A stretch of DNA of 64,000 nt. It comes from an uncultured Oscillospiraceae bacterium (lineage in GTDB: Bacteria; Bacillota; Clostridia; Oscillospirales; Oscillospiraceae). The notes under the pieces were generated by a model. That model saw nothing but the letters and a program-made list of their open reading frames with translations, was not told the DNA's origin and made no database searches. Position 1 is the first letter of the stretch; each line of letters opens with the position of its first letter. A program made the position numbers and the translations under genes. Below are positions 15,681 through 23,901 of this stretch, one piece after another. The stretch is taken from contig CAKTKC010000010.1 of NCBI GenBank assembly GCA_934569225.1, positions 1-64,000 of the forward strand. Direction: 5' to 3'.

Positions 15681-16752
15681 AAATCTGAAATTGTCCATTT
15701 TCGGTCAATCCCACGGCGCGGCCATCGGCATGACGCTGGACGGCATCCCGGCGGGACTGCCCGTAGACATGGACGCTCTGCAAGTCTTCCTGAACCGCCG
15801 CGCCCCCGGCCAGAACGACTGGTCAACGCCGCGAAAGGAAGCCGACCGGCCGGAGTTTCTCTCCGGAATTCTGGACGGCTACACCTGCGGCGCGCCCATT
15901 GCCGCCGCCATTTACAACAGGAACACCCGCTCCGGGGACTATGCCAATCTGAAGGACTGCCCCCGTCCCGGCCACGCAGACCTCACCGCTCAGATCAAAT
16001 ACGGCGGCTTTCAGGACGCCGCCGGGGGCGGACACTTTTCCGGCCGCCTGACCGCGCCGCTGTGCATCGCAGGCGGGCTGTGCAAACAATGGCTGGAAGG
16101 CATGGGAATTCAGGTTTTCGCCCACATTGCCGCGATTTCCGGAATTTCTGACACGCCCTTTGACCCCCTCGCCCCGGACGGGAATTCCATCCAGCCGGAG
16201 TTTCCGGTGATAAACCCGGAAGCGGGGGCGCAGATGCGCAATGCCATTTCCGCCGCCAAGAGCGACGGCGACAGCGTGGGCGGCATTGTGGAATGCGCCG
16301 TCACCGGTCTTCCCGCCGGTGTGGGAGAACCCATGTTCGGCGGCGTGGAAAGCCGGATCGCCCAGATCGTCTACGGCGTTCCCGCCGTGAAGGGTGTGGA
16401 ATTCGGCGCGGGCTTTGCCGCCGCAGGTCTGCGGGGCAGTCAGAATAACGACGATTACGTTATATCGGACGGCCAGATACGCACCGCCACCAACAATGCC
16501 GGGGGAATTCTCGGCGGCATTACCACCGGAATGCCCCTGATTTTCCGGGCAGCCCTCAAACCCACCCCCTCCATTTCCCGCCCCCAGCAGAGCATTAGCC
16601 TGAGCAAGGGAGAAATGCAGGGACTGATCGTCAAAGGCCGCCATGACCCATGCATCGTCCCCAGAGCCGTTCCGGTGATCGAGGCCGCGGCGGCAATTGC
16701 CATTTTCGACATGATTCTGGGCAACACCCAGACAGACAGGAGGAAACCGTAA
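15661..16752 (+). CDS. aroC: chorismate synthase
   Basis: 363 aa, standard length. It makes chorismate from EPSP with reduced FMN, the last common step. Signatures are SIFGQSHGAAIGMTLDGIPA at the N-terminus, AAGGGHFSGRLTAPLCIAGG, and the C-terminal KGRHDPCIVPRAVPVIEAAA. The ATG at 15661 follows AGGAGG; it lies 20 bases inside aroA. The stop codon is directly followed by the pheA ATG. Confidence 0.96.
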   Translation: MSSTYGENLKLSIFGQSHGAAIGMTLDGIPAGLPVDMDALQVFLNRRAPGQNDWSTPRKEADRPEFLSGILDGYTCGAPIAAAIYNRNTRSGDYANLKDCPRPGHADLTAQIKYGGFQDAAGGGHFSGRLTAPLCIAGGLCKQWLEGMGIQVFAHIAAISGISDTPFDPLAPDGNSIQPEFPVINPEAGAQMRNAISAAKSDGDSVGGIVECAVTGLPAGVGEPMFGGVESRIAQIVYGVPAVKGVEFGAGFAAAGLRGSQNNDDYVISDGQIRTATNNAGGILGGITTGMPLIFRAALKPTPSISRPQQSISLSKGEMQGLIVKGRHDPCIVPRAVPVIEAAAAIAIFDMILGNTQTDRRKP

Positions 16753-17895
16753 ATGGACCTGAATGAGATTCGCAGTGAGATCGACAAAATCGACGACGAA
16801 CTGGTTCGCCTGTTCTGCCAGCGGATGCATGTCGCCGCTCAGGTCGCCGACTACAAAAAGGCCAATAACCTGCCCATTTTCCAGCCTGCCCGGGAACGGG
16901 CGAAGCTTCAGGACGTGGCGGAAAAGGCTGGTCCCGAAATGGCAAATTACACCCGGGTGCTGTACTCCATGCTGTTCGAGCTGAGCCGCAGCTACCAGTC
17001 CAAGCGCAACGGGGAATGCAGCCCCCTTTACAAAAGCATCACCCAGGCCATCGAGCATACGCCCAAGCTCTTCCCCCAGGCGCCCATGGTCGCCTGTCAG
17101 GGCGTGGAGGGCGCTTATTCCCAGATTGCCTGTGAAAAGATTTTCAAAATTCCCTTCATTATGTACTTCAAGTCCTTTGAGGCCGTGTTCAGCGCCATCG
17201 ATCAGGGACTGTGTCAGTACGGCATTCTGCCCATCGAAAATTCCACCGCCGGTTCCGTAAACAAGGTGTACGACCTGATGATCGAGCATAATTTCTCCAT
17301 CGTCCGCACCTTCCGGCTGAAAATCGACCACAATCTTCTGGTCAATCCCGGCACCAACCTCGCCGATATCAAGGAGGTCTACTCCCACGAGCAGGCCATC
17401 AACCAGTGCGGCAATTTCCTCCACAGTCTCCCCGGGGTCAACGTCGTTCCTGTGGACAACACCGCCGTGGCCGCCCAGATGGTCGCCCAGTCCGGCAGAA
17501 AGGATGTCGCCGCCCTGTCCAGCCGCGCCTGCGCCGAGCTGTACGGACTGGATTGCCTGCGCAGCTCCGTGCAGGACAAGGGCAACAACCGCACCCGCTT
17601 CATCTGCATCAGCCGGAATCTGGAGATCTACCCCGGCTCCGACAAGACCTCCATCATGATGGTTCTGAACCACAAGCCCGGCGCCCTTTACAAGGTGCTG
17701 GCGCGGCTCTACACCCTGGGCATCAACGTCACGAAGCTGGAATCCCGCCCCATTCCCGACCGGGAATTTGAGTTCATGTTCTATTTCGATCTGGAAACCT
17801 CCATTTATTCCGAGGAATTCGTTCAGCTGATGTGCGAGCTGGACGAGATGTGCGAGGAGTTCAAATACTTAGGCAGCTACACGGAGGTGGTCTGA
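16753..17895 (+). CDS. pheA: bifunctional chorismate mutase / prephenate dehydratase
   Basis: 380 aa, a P-protein. Residues about 1-85 are an AroQ-type chorismate mutase (LNEIRSEIDKIDDELVRLFC). Residues about 105-280 are prephenate dehydratase (CQGVEGAYSQIACEKIF; the catalytic TRF in KGNNRTRFICIS). Residues about 295-375 are an ACT domain with KLESRPIP, the conserved segment that binds Phe for feedback inhibition. So the protein supplies prephenate for both branches and commits part of it to phenylpyruvate. It follows aroC without a gap; its TGA overlaps the next ATG by one base. Confidence 0.95.
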   Translation: MDLNEIRSEIDKIDDELVRLFCQRMHVAAQVADYKKANNLPIFQPARERAKLQDVAEKAGPEMANYTRVLYSMLFELSRSYQSKRNGECSPLYKSITQAIEHTPKLFPQAPMVACQGVEGAYSQIACEKIFKIPFIMYFKSFEAVFSAIDQGLCQYGILPIENSTAGSVNKVYDLMIEHNFSIVRTFRLKIDHNLLVNPGTNLADIKEVYSHEQAINQCGNFLHSLPGVNVVPVDNTAVAAQMVAQSGRKDVAALSSRACAELYGLDCLRSSVQDKGNNRTRFICISRNLEIYPGSDKTSIMMVLNHKPGALYKVLARLYTLGINVTKLESRPIPDREFEFMFYFDLETSIYSEEFVQLMCELDEMCEEFKYLGSYTEVV

Positions 17896-19121
17896 TGAAA
17901 TGCGGACTGCTGGGTCGGAAGCTGGGTCACAGCTACTCCCCCCAGATTCACGCCTGTCTCGGTGATTATTCCTATACGCTCTTTGAAAAGGAGCCGGATG
18001 AAGTTGAAGATTTTCTGAAAAACGGAGATTTTACCGGCCTGAACGTCACCATTCCATACAAAAAAGCGGTCATCCCCTATCTGGACGAGCTGTCCCCGGC
18101 GGCGAAAAAGCTGGGGGCGGTGAACACCATTGTCCGCAGAGCGGACGGCACCCTGTTCGGCCACAACACGGACTATTTTGGTTTTGCTTCTCTTCTGAAA
18201 CGAAGCGGCCTGAACGTCGCCGGGAAAAAGGTTCTGGTGCTGGGCAGCGGCGGCGCTTCCAATACCGTCACTGCTGTTCTGAATGAGCTGGGCGCTCACG
18301 TTGTGGTCATATCCCGCTCGGGGGAAAACAATTATGAAAACCTAGAGTGCCACGAAGACGCCGCCGCCATCGTCAACGCGACCCCCGTCGGCATGTATCC
18401 CAATACCGGCATTTCCCCCATAAATTTGAAGCTGTTTCCCAAGCTGGAAGGGGTGCTGGACGTGATCTACAACCCCGCCCGCACCCAGCTGCTGCTGGAC
18501 GCCGAAGCGCTTCATATCCCCTGCGCCAACGGTCTTTGGATGCTGGTAGCACAGGCCAAGGAATCCGCCGAGTATTTTACCGGCACATCCATTGACGACG
18601 CTGTCATTGCCGAAATCCACGGAAAGCTCGCCGCCCGGATGACAAACATTGTCCTCATCGGGATGCCGGGGTGCGGAAAAAGCACCATCGGCACTCTGCT
18701 GGCGGACAGGCTGGGGCGGAAGCTGATGGATGCCGACGAAGAAATTGTCCGTCTCGCGGGTAAGCCCATTCCCGCAATTTTTGCGGAGGACGGCGAGACC
18801 GTTTTCCGGGACTGGGAGACAAAAGCGCTGTCCCAGCTGGGTAAACAGTCCGCGCTGGTCATCGCCACCGGCGGCGGCTGCGTGACCCAGCCGCGAAACT
18901 ACCCAATGCTCCACCAGAACGGCACGATTTTCTGGTTGAAACGTGACATTTCCAAGCTGCCCACCGACGGCCGCCCCCTGTCCCAGGCCAATCCCCTGGA
19001 CGCGATGTTCGTAAAGCGCGCCCCCCTGTACGACGCTTTTGCCGATCACGCCGTCAGCAATGACGGTGCCGTGGAAGACACCGTCGCCGCTATTCTGTCG
19101 ATCATGGAGGAACCCATATGA
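17895..19121 (+). CDS. aroE-aroK: fused shikimate dehydrogenase / shikimate kinase
   Basis: 408 aa, two enzymes in one chain. Residues 1-about 245 are AroE: GRKLGHSYSPQIHACLG, the catalytic Lys in NVTIPYKKAV, the Asp in GHNTDYFGF, and a Rossmann loop VLVLGSGGASNTV. Residues about 252-408 are AroK: P-loop IGMPGCGKSTIG, MDADEEIV, VFRDWE and ATGGGC. The order matches consecutive pathway steps (3-dehydroshikimate to shikimate to shikimate 3-phosphate). The frame is open throughout, with no sign of a lost stop. The ATG at 17895 gives the typical AroE N-terminus; the frame is open 21 codons further upstream inside pheA. Confidence 0.95.
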   Translation: MKCGLLGRKLGHSYSPQIHACLGDYSYTLFEKEPDEVEDFLKNGDFTGLNVTIPYKKAVIPYLDELSPAAKKLGAVNTIVRRADGTLFGHNTDYFGFASLLKRSGLNVAGKKVLVLGSGGASNTVTAVLNELGAHVVVISRSGENNYENLECHEDAAAIVNATPVGMYPNTGISPINLKLFPKLEGVLDVIYNPARTQLLLDAEALHIPCANGLWMLVAQAKESAEYFTGTSIDDAVIAEIHGKLAARMTNIVLIGMPGCGKSTIGTLLADRLGRKLMDADEEIVRLAGKPIPAIFAEDGETVFRDWETKALSQLGKQSALVIATGGGCVTQPRNYPMLHQNGTIFWLKRDISKLPTDGRPLSQANPLDAMFVKRAPLYDAFADHAVSNDGAVEDTVAAILSIMEEPI

Positions 19122-19549
19122 AAATTCTGGTCATCAACGGCCCCAACCTGAACATGCTGGGCATCCGGGAGCCGGGTATCTACGGTAAAAACACTTTTGC
19201 CGACCTTCTGCGGCTGCTGGACGAGACCGCCGGCGCCGAGGGGCTGGAGGTGGAGCAGTACCAGTCCAACCACGAGGGGGACATTGTGGACAAAATCCAG
19301 TGGGCATACGGCAAGGTGGACGGCATCGTCATCAACCCTGCCGCCTACACCCACACCTCCGTGGCCATTCTGGACGCCCTGAAAGCCGTTTCCATCCCCG
19401 CCGTGGAGGTTCACATCTCCGACGTGGACGCAAGGGAACCCTTCCGGCAAACTTCCTACGCGGGAATGGCCTGTGTGAAGACCATCAAAGGCCACGGCCT
19501 GGAGGGATACCGGGAAGCCATGCTGTACCTCAAGGAGCGCTACGGTTAA
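19118..19549 (+). CDS. aroQ: 3-dehydroquinate dehydratase, type II
   Basis: 143 aa, the dodecameric type II enzyme for the third step. It carries INGPNLNMLGIREPGIYG (with the catalytic Tyr), NPAAYTHTSVAILDAL, the catalytic His in VEVHISDVDAREPF, and the usual length. It is the last gene of the operon and overlaps the aroE-aroK stop by four bases. With it, all seven shikimate steps are encoded between 11623 and 19549. Confidence 0.95.
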   Translation: MKILVINGPNLNMLGIREPGIYGKNTFADLLRLLDETAGAEGLEVEQYQSNHEGDIVDKIQWAYGKVDGIVINPAAYTHTSVAILDALKAVSIPAVEVHISDVDAREPFRQTSYAGMACVKTIKGHGLEGYREAMLYLKERYG

Positions 19550-19580
19550 AAAAATCCCCCATTGCCATTCGGCAATGGGG
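19549..19580 (-). terminator. terminator of gtrA (convergent with the aro operon)
   Basis: A perfect 10-bp stem (19557-19566 with 19571-19580). On the minus strand it is followed by GA and eight T residues, so it terminates gtrA well. On the plus strand there is no T-tract, but the stem lies directly after aroQ and may also stabilise that 3' end. Confidence 0.8.
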
Positions 19581-19586
19581 AAATGC

Positions 19587-20000
19587 TCACTTGCGGAAGA
19601 CCAGCAGCTTGCTGGAAACGTAATTCAGAATCACCACCAGAACGCTGATAATCAGCTTCCAGAGATTTCCGTCCCAGCCGCAGACGTCCACGGTCAGGAA
19701 GACCAGCGCCGTTTCCAGACCGCCGGATGCTGCCCGGCAGCCGACGAATTTGCCCAACTCCGGCAAAACAGTCTGCATCGACCAGTCATGGCTTTTGAAC
19801 ACGAAGGGCTTGTTCGTCACATAGGCGAAGGCCACCGCCGCCACCCAGGCAATGATATTGCTGACGGCCGCGCTGATGCCCAGCAGATTGTAAAGCGGCA
19901 GATAAACCAGATAATTGACAATGGTCGTCAGCACACCGAAAAAGAGATAGCTGACCATGTCCCAGTGTTTTTCGACCAAATCGCGGATTTTCTCGATCAT
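19587..20000 (-). CDS. GtrA family membrane protein
   Basis: 137 aa with four predicted transmembrane helices (for example VSYLFFGVLTTIVNYLVYLP and IIAWVAAVAFAYVTNKPFVF, and the C-terminal LIISVLVVILNYVSSKLLVF). The pattern including NKPFVF is typical of GtrA, whose members are thought to flip undecaprenyl-linked sugars or to take part in cell-wall polysaccharide synthesis. The ATG at 20000 follows AAGGAG. It is 11 bases downstream of the LUD-domain gene, so the two are probably cotranscribed, although they share no obvious function. Confidence 0.88.
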   Translation of the reverse strand: MIEKIRDLVEKHWDMVSYLFFGVLTTIVNYLVYLPLYNLLGISAAVSNIIAWVAAVAFAYVTNKPFVFKSHDWSMQTVLPELGKFVGCRAASGGLETALVFLTVDVCGWDGNLWKLIISVLVVILNYVSSKLLVFRK

Positions 20001-20011
20001 GTTTTTTCTCC

Positions 20012-20650
20012 TTACAAGCCCAGATCTTCCCCTACCAAAATGAATTTGATTCGTCCGGGGGGATTGCAGTTGCGGGTGACGAGGATCTGATTGCAGATGC
20101 AGCCGTCGCTCTTGCAGTCGGCGCAGGCGCCCGTCACCTCGCAGGGCGTTTTGTAGTCGAAGCGCTGCTTGTTCTGGGGCGCGGCTACCGTTCTCGCCCG
20201 CTCCAAGGCAGCGTCCAGAGTGTCCACCACCTTGTTCATCCCCGCGATCACGATCACGGATTCCGGCCCGTAGACGATGGCCGCCACCCGGTTGCCGTTG
20301 CCGTCGATGTTCACCATCTGGCCGTCCAGACTCAGCGCATTTGCGCCGGTGATGAACACGTCCGCACCAAGGCACTGCTTCATGATCGCTTTCCGCTCCT
20401 CCGGGGTCGTACCCCGCTCCCGGTCAAGGGTGCGGTAGTCCCCTGCCCGGACAGCATCCAGCAAGCCGATCTGCTGAGCGGACATCGCGCCGCCCCAGCC
20501 CACGCTGGAACCGGCGGGGATCCATTCCAGCGCCTTTTTCAGCGCCTCGGCTGTATCCGCGCAGTAACAGGCTTCAAAATGGCGGCTGTGGAGATTTTTT
20601 ACCAGAACGCCAGCGCGTTTTTCATAGTATTTCCGTTTCGGGTCGGTCAC
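20012..20650 (-). CDS. LUD (DUF162) domain protein
   Basis: 212 aa. The LUD fold shared with LutC-type lactate-utilisation proteins is recognisable from AGSSVGWGGAMSAQQIGLLD, DVFITGANALSLDGQMVNID and VIVIAGMNKVVDTLDAAL. A Cys-rich segment follows (CEVTGACADCKSDGCICNQI, about residues 171-190) that could bind a metal or cluster. No LutA or LutB partner is nearby, and stand-alone proteins of this type are common in Clostridia with unknown function. GTG at 20650 is preferred because AAGGAG lies eight bases before it; a GTG three codons upstream overlaps that site. Confidence 0.85.
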   Translation of the reverse strand: MTDPKRKYYEKRAGVLVKNLHSRHFEACYCADTAEALKKALEWIPAGSSVGWGGAMSAQQIGLLDAVRAGDYRTLDRERGTTPEERKAIMKQCLGADVFITGANALSLDGQMVNIDGNGNRVAAIVYGPESVIVIAGMNKVVDTLDAALERARTVAAPQNKQRFDYKTPCEVTGACADCKSDGCICNQILVTRNCNPPGRIKFILVGEDLGL

Positions 20651-20729
20651 AATAACCACTCCTTTTTCTTCTCATCATACCTCACAAACAGGAAAAAGTA
20701 AAGTCTACAGATAAAGAGAGGACACCATC

Positions 20730-21761
20730 ATGCAGAATATGAATTTCAAGCGCAAGTTGCCCATTCCCAAGGAGATCAAGGAGCAGTACCCCCTGACCGC
20801 CGGACTGGCGCAGGTCAAAGCCCGCCGGGACAAGGAAATTGCCGACGTTTTCACCGGAAAAAGCGACAGAATGGTGCTGATCATCGGCCCCTGCTCCGCT
20901 GACCGGGAGGACGCAGTTCTGGAATACTGCGAGCGGCTGGCAAAATTGCAGGAAGCGGTGTCGGACAAGCTGGTTATGATCCCCCGGGTCTACACCAACA
21001 AGCCCCGCACCACCGGCGACGGCTATAAGGGTCTTCTCCACCAGCCCGACCCCCGGAAAACCTCCGACATGCTGGAGGGCGTCATCGCCATCCGCCGCCT
21101 GCACACAAATGTGCTGGCCAACACCGGCCTTCCCACCGCCGACGAAATGCTCTACCCCGACAATTACCGCTATCTTTCTGACCTTCTGTCCTACGTGGCG
21201 GTGGGTGCGCGGAGCGTGGAAAACCAGGAGCACCGGCTGACCTCCAGCGGCATTGACATCCCTGTGGGCATGAAAAACCCCACCAGCGGCGATATTTCCG
21301 TCATGCTCAATTCCATCATGGCCGCTCAGCACCCCCACACCTTCATCTACCGGGGCTGGGAGGTGGACACCACCGGCAATCCCCTCGCCCACGCCATCCT
21401 CCGGGGCTATGTGAACAAGCACGGCGAATCCATGCCCAACTACCACTTTGAAGAACTGGAGCGGCTGTACAACGCCTACACCGCCAAGGGGCTTGAGAAC
21501 ATGGCGCTGATCGTGGATGCCAACCACGCCAATTCCGGCAAAAAGTATCAGGAGCAGCCCCGCATCTGCAAGGAAGTGCTCCACTCCTGCCGCCACAGCG
21601 GAGAAATCAAGTCCATGGTCAAGGGCTTCATGGTGGAGTCCTACTTAGAGCCCGGCTGCCAGAAGATCGGCGACGGCGTTTACGGCAAGTCCATCACCGA
21701 CCCCTGTCTCGGCTGGGAGGAAACGGTTCGGCTGGTTCAGGATATTGCAGATTTGATCTGA
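20730..21761 (+). CDS. aroG: DAHP synthase, type I-alpha (AroG-like)
   Basis: 343 aa, the E. coli AroFGH-like enzyme for the same first step as the gene at 11623. Family signatures are VLIIGPCSADREDAVLEYCE, RVYTNKPRTTGDGYKGLLH, GARSVENQEHRLTSSGIDIP and VDANHANSG. It lies outside the attenuated operon and 70 bp from a divergent gene. No leader peptide, T-box or riboswitch is visible in those 70 bp. It may supply a differently regulated flux, for example for Trp, folate or quinone-type products; this is inference. GAGAGGA precedes the ATG. Confidence 0.93.
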   Translation: MQNMNFKRKLPIPKEIKEQYPLTAGLAQVKARRDKEIADVFTGKSDRMVLIIGPCSADREDAVLEYCERLAKLQEAVSDKLVMIPRVYTNKPRTTGDGYKGLLHQPDPRKTSDMLEGVIAIRRLHTNVLANTGLPTADEMLYPDNYRYLSDLLSYVAVGARSVENQEHRLTSSGIDIPVGMKNPTSGDISVMLNSIMAAQHPHTFIYRGWEVDTTGNPLAHAILRGYVNKHGESMPNYHFEELERLYNAYTAKGLENMALIVDANHANSGKKYQEQPRICKEVLHSCRHSGEIKSMVKGFMVESYLEPGCQKIGDGVYGKSITDPCLGWEETVRLVQDIADLI

Positions 21762-21823
21762 ATGTGCTATACTGATGGCATATCCTGTCGATTGTGTGAA
21801 ATCTGAGATTGGAGTGAATCAAT

Positions 21824-22363
21824 ATGACAGCAGAACAAATGGTGCAATACGCCTATGAGGAAGGTTTTTCCGCCGCGGCAGTGGTGGATACCACCGACAT
21901 CGTCTTTGACCCCTCTTTCCGGCCTTACTGCGAGGAAAATCTCTGCGGGCAGTATGGCGCGAACCATTCCTGTCCCCCGGACTGCGGCACGCCGGAGGAG
22001 ATGAAGCAGAAGATCCTTGCCCACAAAAAGGCGCTGGTGCTGCAAAGCATCTGGCAGTTGGAGAGCTACACCGACACCCCCGCCATCAAGAAGGGAAAGT
22101 CCGGTCACAACACCGCCGCCATCCGTCTGATGAAGCGTTTTCGTGACGAGGGCTGCGACGGCTTTCTGGTGGGCGCCAGCGGCTGCGCCCTGTGTTCCCC
22201 CTGCACAAGGAAAAACGGCGAGCCCTGCCGGTTTCCCGACCTGAAATATTCCTGTATGTCCGCCTACTGCATTTTCGTCAAGAAGCTGGCAGACAAATGC
22301 GGTATGGAATACACCTGCGGCGACGGCCTGATCGCGTTTTTCGGCATGTACGTATTTGACTGA
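21824..22363 (+). CDS. DUF2284 protein, predicted metal-binding
   Basis: 179 aa and rich in cysteine: CGQYGANHSCPPDCG near the N-terminus, then SGCALCSPCTRKNGEPC in the middle, followed by YSCMSAYC. This is the DUF2284 pattern (predicted metal or iron-sulfur protein). No catalytic function is established for the family. A ribosome binding site (TTGGAGTGA) lies eight bases before the ATG. A bidirectional terminator separates it from the convergent gltD. Confidence 0.85.
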   Translation: MTAEQMVQYAYEEGFSAAAVVDTTDIVFDPSFRPYCEENLCGQYGANHSCPPDCGTPEEMKQKILAHKKALVLQSIWQLESYTDTPAIKKGKSGHNTAAIRLMKRFRDEGCDGFLVGASGCALCSPCTRKNGEPCRFPDLKYSCMSAYCIFVKKLADKCGMEYTCGDGLIAFFGMYVFD

Positions 22364-22373
22364 AGGATACTGC

Positions 22374-22411
22374 AAAAAGTTCCCGTTTCCTGTCGGAAAC
22401 GGGAACTTTTT
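22374..22411. terminator. bidirectional terminator
   Basis: A perfect 17-bp stem (22374-22390 with 22395-22411, loop TGTC) whose outer pairs are A5/T5, giving a T-tract on both strands. It serves the convergent DUF2284 gene and gltD. Confidence 0.92.
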
Positions 22412-22416
22412 GTAAT

Positions 22417-23889
22417 TTACAGATTTGTATACCCCATCAGGCTTTCATCCACTACGGCGGCGGTATCCCGGCCTTCCCGCAGCGCCCACACCACAAGGCT
22501 CTGTCCCCGGCGCATATCGCCGCAGACAAACACCTTGGGCTGGCTTGTCGCGTACTTCACGTCCGCCACATTGCCCCGGGGCGTTATATCCACGCCGAAG
22601 GCTTCGGCAACGTAGCTCTCGCAGCCCAGGAAGCCCGCCGCGATAAGCACCAGGTCGCATTCCACGGAGAATTCCTCCCCGGTGGGAACCATCATCCGCC
22701 GTCCGTCCACCACCTTGCTTTCCAGACGGGCAATGAGCGCCCCGCAGACCTGCCCGGCTTCGTTCTTGTAGAACTCCTTCACGGTGGTCTGGTATTCCCG
22801 GGGGTCGTGGCCGAACACGGCAATAGCCTCCTGCTGGCCGTAGTCGGTTTTCAGCACCCGCGGCCACTCCGGCCATGCGTTGCCGGGAGCGCGAGACTGC
22901 GGTGGGCAGGGCATCATTTCCAGCTGCATGATACCCGTGCAGCCCTGACGGATGGCGGTGCCTACACAGTCATTGCCGGTGTCGCCGCCGCCGATGACCA
23001 GCACCTTCTTGCCCTTGGCCGTGACAGCCTTGCCGTCGGCAAAATCGGAGTCAAGCAGACTTTTTGTCACGCTGGTCAGGTAGTCTACGGCAAAGTAGAT
23101 TCCCTCGGCGTCCCGTCCGGGTACGCCAATGTCCCGGGGCTTTTTCGCGCCGCAGCACAGAACCACCGCGTCGTAATTCTCTTTCAGCTCCTCGGCGGAG
23201 ACGTCCCGCCCCACGTCGGCGTTGGTAATGAACTCGATGCCCTCATCTTTCAGAATCTTCACCCGGCGGTCGATGACCCACTTTTCCAGCTTCATGTTGG
23301 GAATGCCGTACATCAGTAAGCCGCCCACCCGGTCAGCACGCTCGTACATGGTCACCTTGTGGCCGCGCTTGTTCAGCAAATCCGCAACGGACAGCCCGGA
23401 GGGGCCGGTGCCTACCACCGCCACCCGCTTTCCAGTGCGCGCCGGTGGCGGAACGGCGTGGATCGTGCCGCTTTCGTAGCCGTACTCCACGATCGCCCGC
23501 TCGTTTTCCTTCACCGCCACGGGCGACCCTGTGGCCATGCCGCAGGTGCAGGCGGCTTCGCACAGCGCCGGGCAGACCCGGCTGGTGAATTCCGGATAGC
23601 GGTTGGTGGCAGTAAGCCGCTTCGCCGCCAGATCCCAGCGTCCCTGATACACCAGATCGTTCCATTCGGGGATGAGGTTATTTAAGGGGCAGCCGCTTGC
23701 CATGCCGCCGATCATCATGCCGCTCTGGCAGAAGGGTACGCCGCAGTCCATGCACCGTGCGCCCTGTGCCTGCTGTTCGTCGCAGTGCAGCGGAATATGA
23801 AATTCATTGAAATTCTTGATGCGTTCCTCAGGAGCGATCTCCCGGCTGGTCTGCCGGTCGATTTCCATAAATCCGGTCGGTTTTCCCAT
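22417..23889 (-). CDS. gltD: glutamate synthase small subunit
   Basis: 490 aa. It passes electrons from NADPH through FAD and two [4Fe-4S] clusters to the large subunit. The N-terminal cluster motifs are CMDCGVPFC, SGCPLNNLIPEWND and CPALCEAACTCG. The FAD site is VVGTGPSGLSVADLLNKRGH and the NADPH-side motif is VLVIGGGDTGNDCVGTA. It starts 12 bases after gltB and is cotranscribed with it. Confidence 0.95.
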   Translation of the reverse strand: MGKPTGFMEIDRQTSREIAPEERIKNFNEFHIPLHCDEQQAQGARCMDCGVPFCQSGMMIGGMASGCPLNNLIPEWNDLVYQGRWDLAAKRLTATNRYPEFTSRVCPALCEAACTCGMATGSPVAVKENERAIVEYGYESGTIHAVPPPARTGKRVAVVGTGPSGLSVADLLNKRGHKVTMYERADRVGGLLMYGIPNMKLEKWVIDRRVKILKDEGIEFITNADVGRDVSAEELKENYDAVVLCCGAKKPRDIGVPGRDAEGIYFAVDYLTSVTKSLLDSDFADGKAVTAKGKKVLVIGGGDTGNDCVGTAIRQGCTGIMQLEMMPCPPQSRAPGNAWPEWPRVLKTDYGQQEAIAVFGHDPREYQTTVKEFYKNEAGQVCGALIARLESKVVDGRRMMVPTGEEFSVECDLVLIAAGFLGCESYVAEAFGVDITPRGNVADVKYATSQPKVFVCGDMRRGQSLVVWALREGRDTAAVVDESLMGYTNL

Positions 23890-23901
23890 ATTCCCGCCTC
23901 C

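Noticed and set aside
15823..17673. 616-codon antisense frame across aroC and pheA
   Set aside because: It crosses two well-supported genes on the opposite strand and has no domain of its own.
20660..20729. Leader regulation of the second DAHP synthase
   Set aside because: The 70-bp gap has no T-box core, no short aromatic ORF and no terminator.
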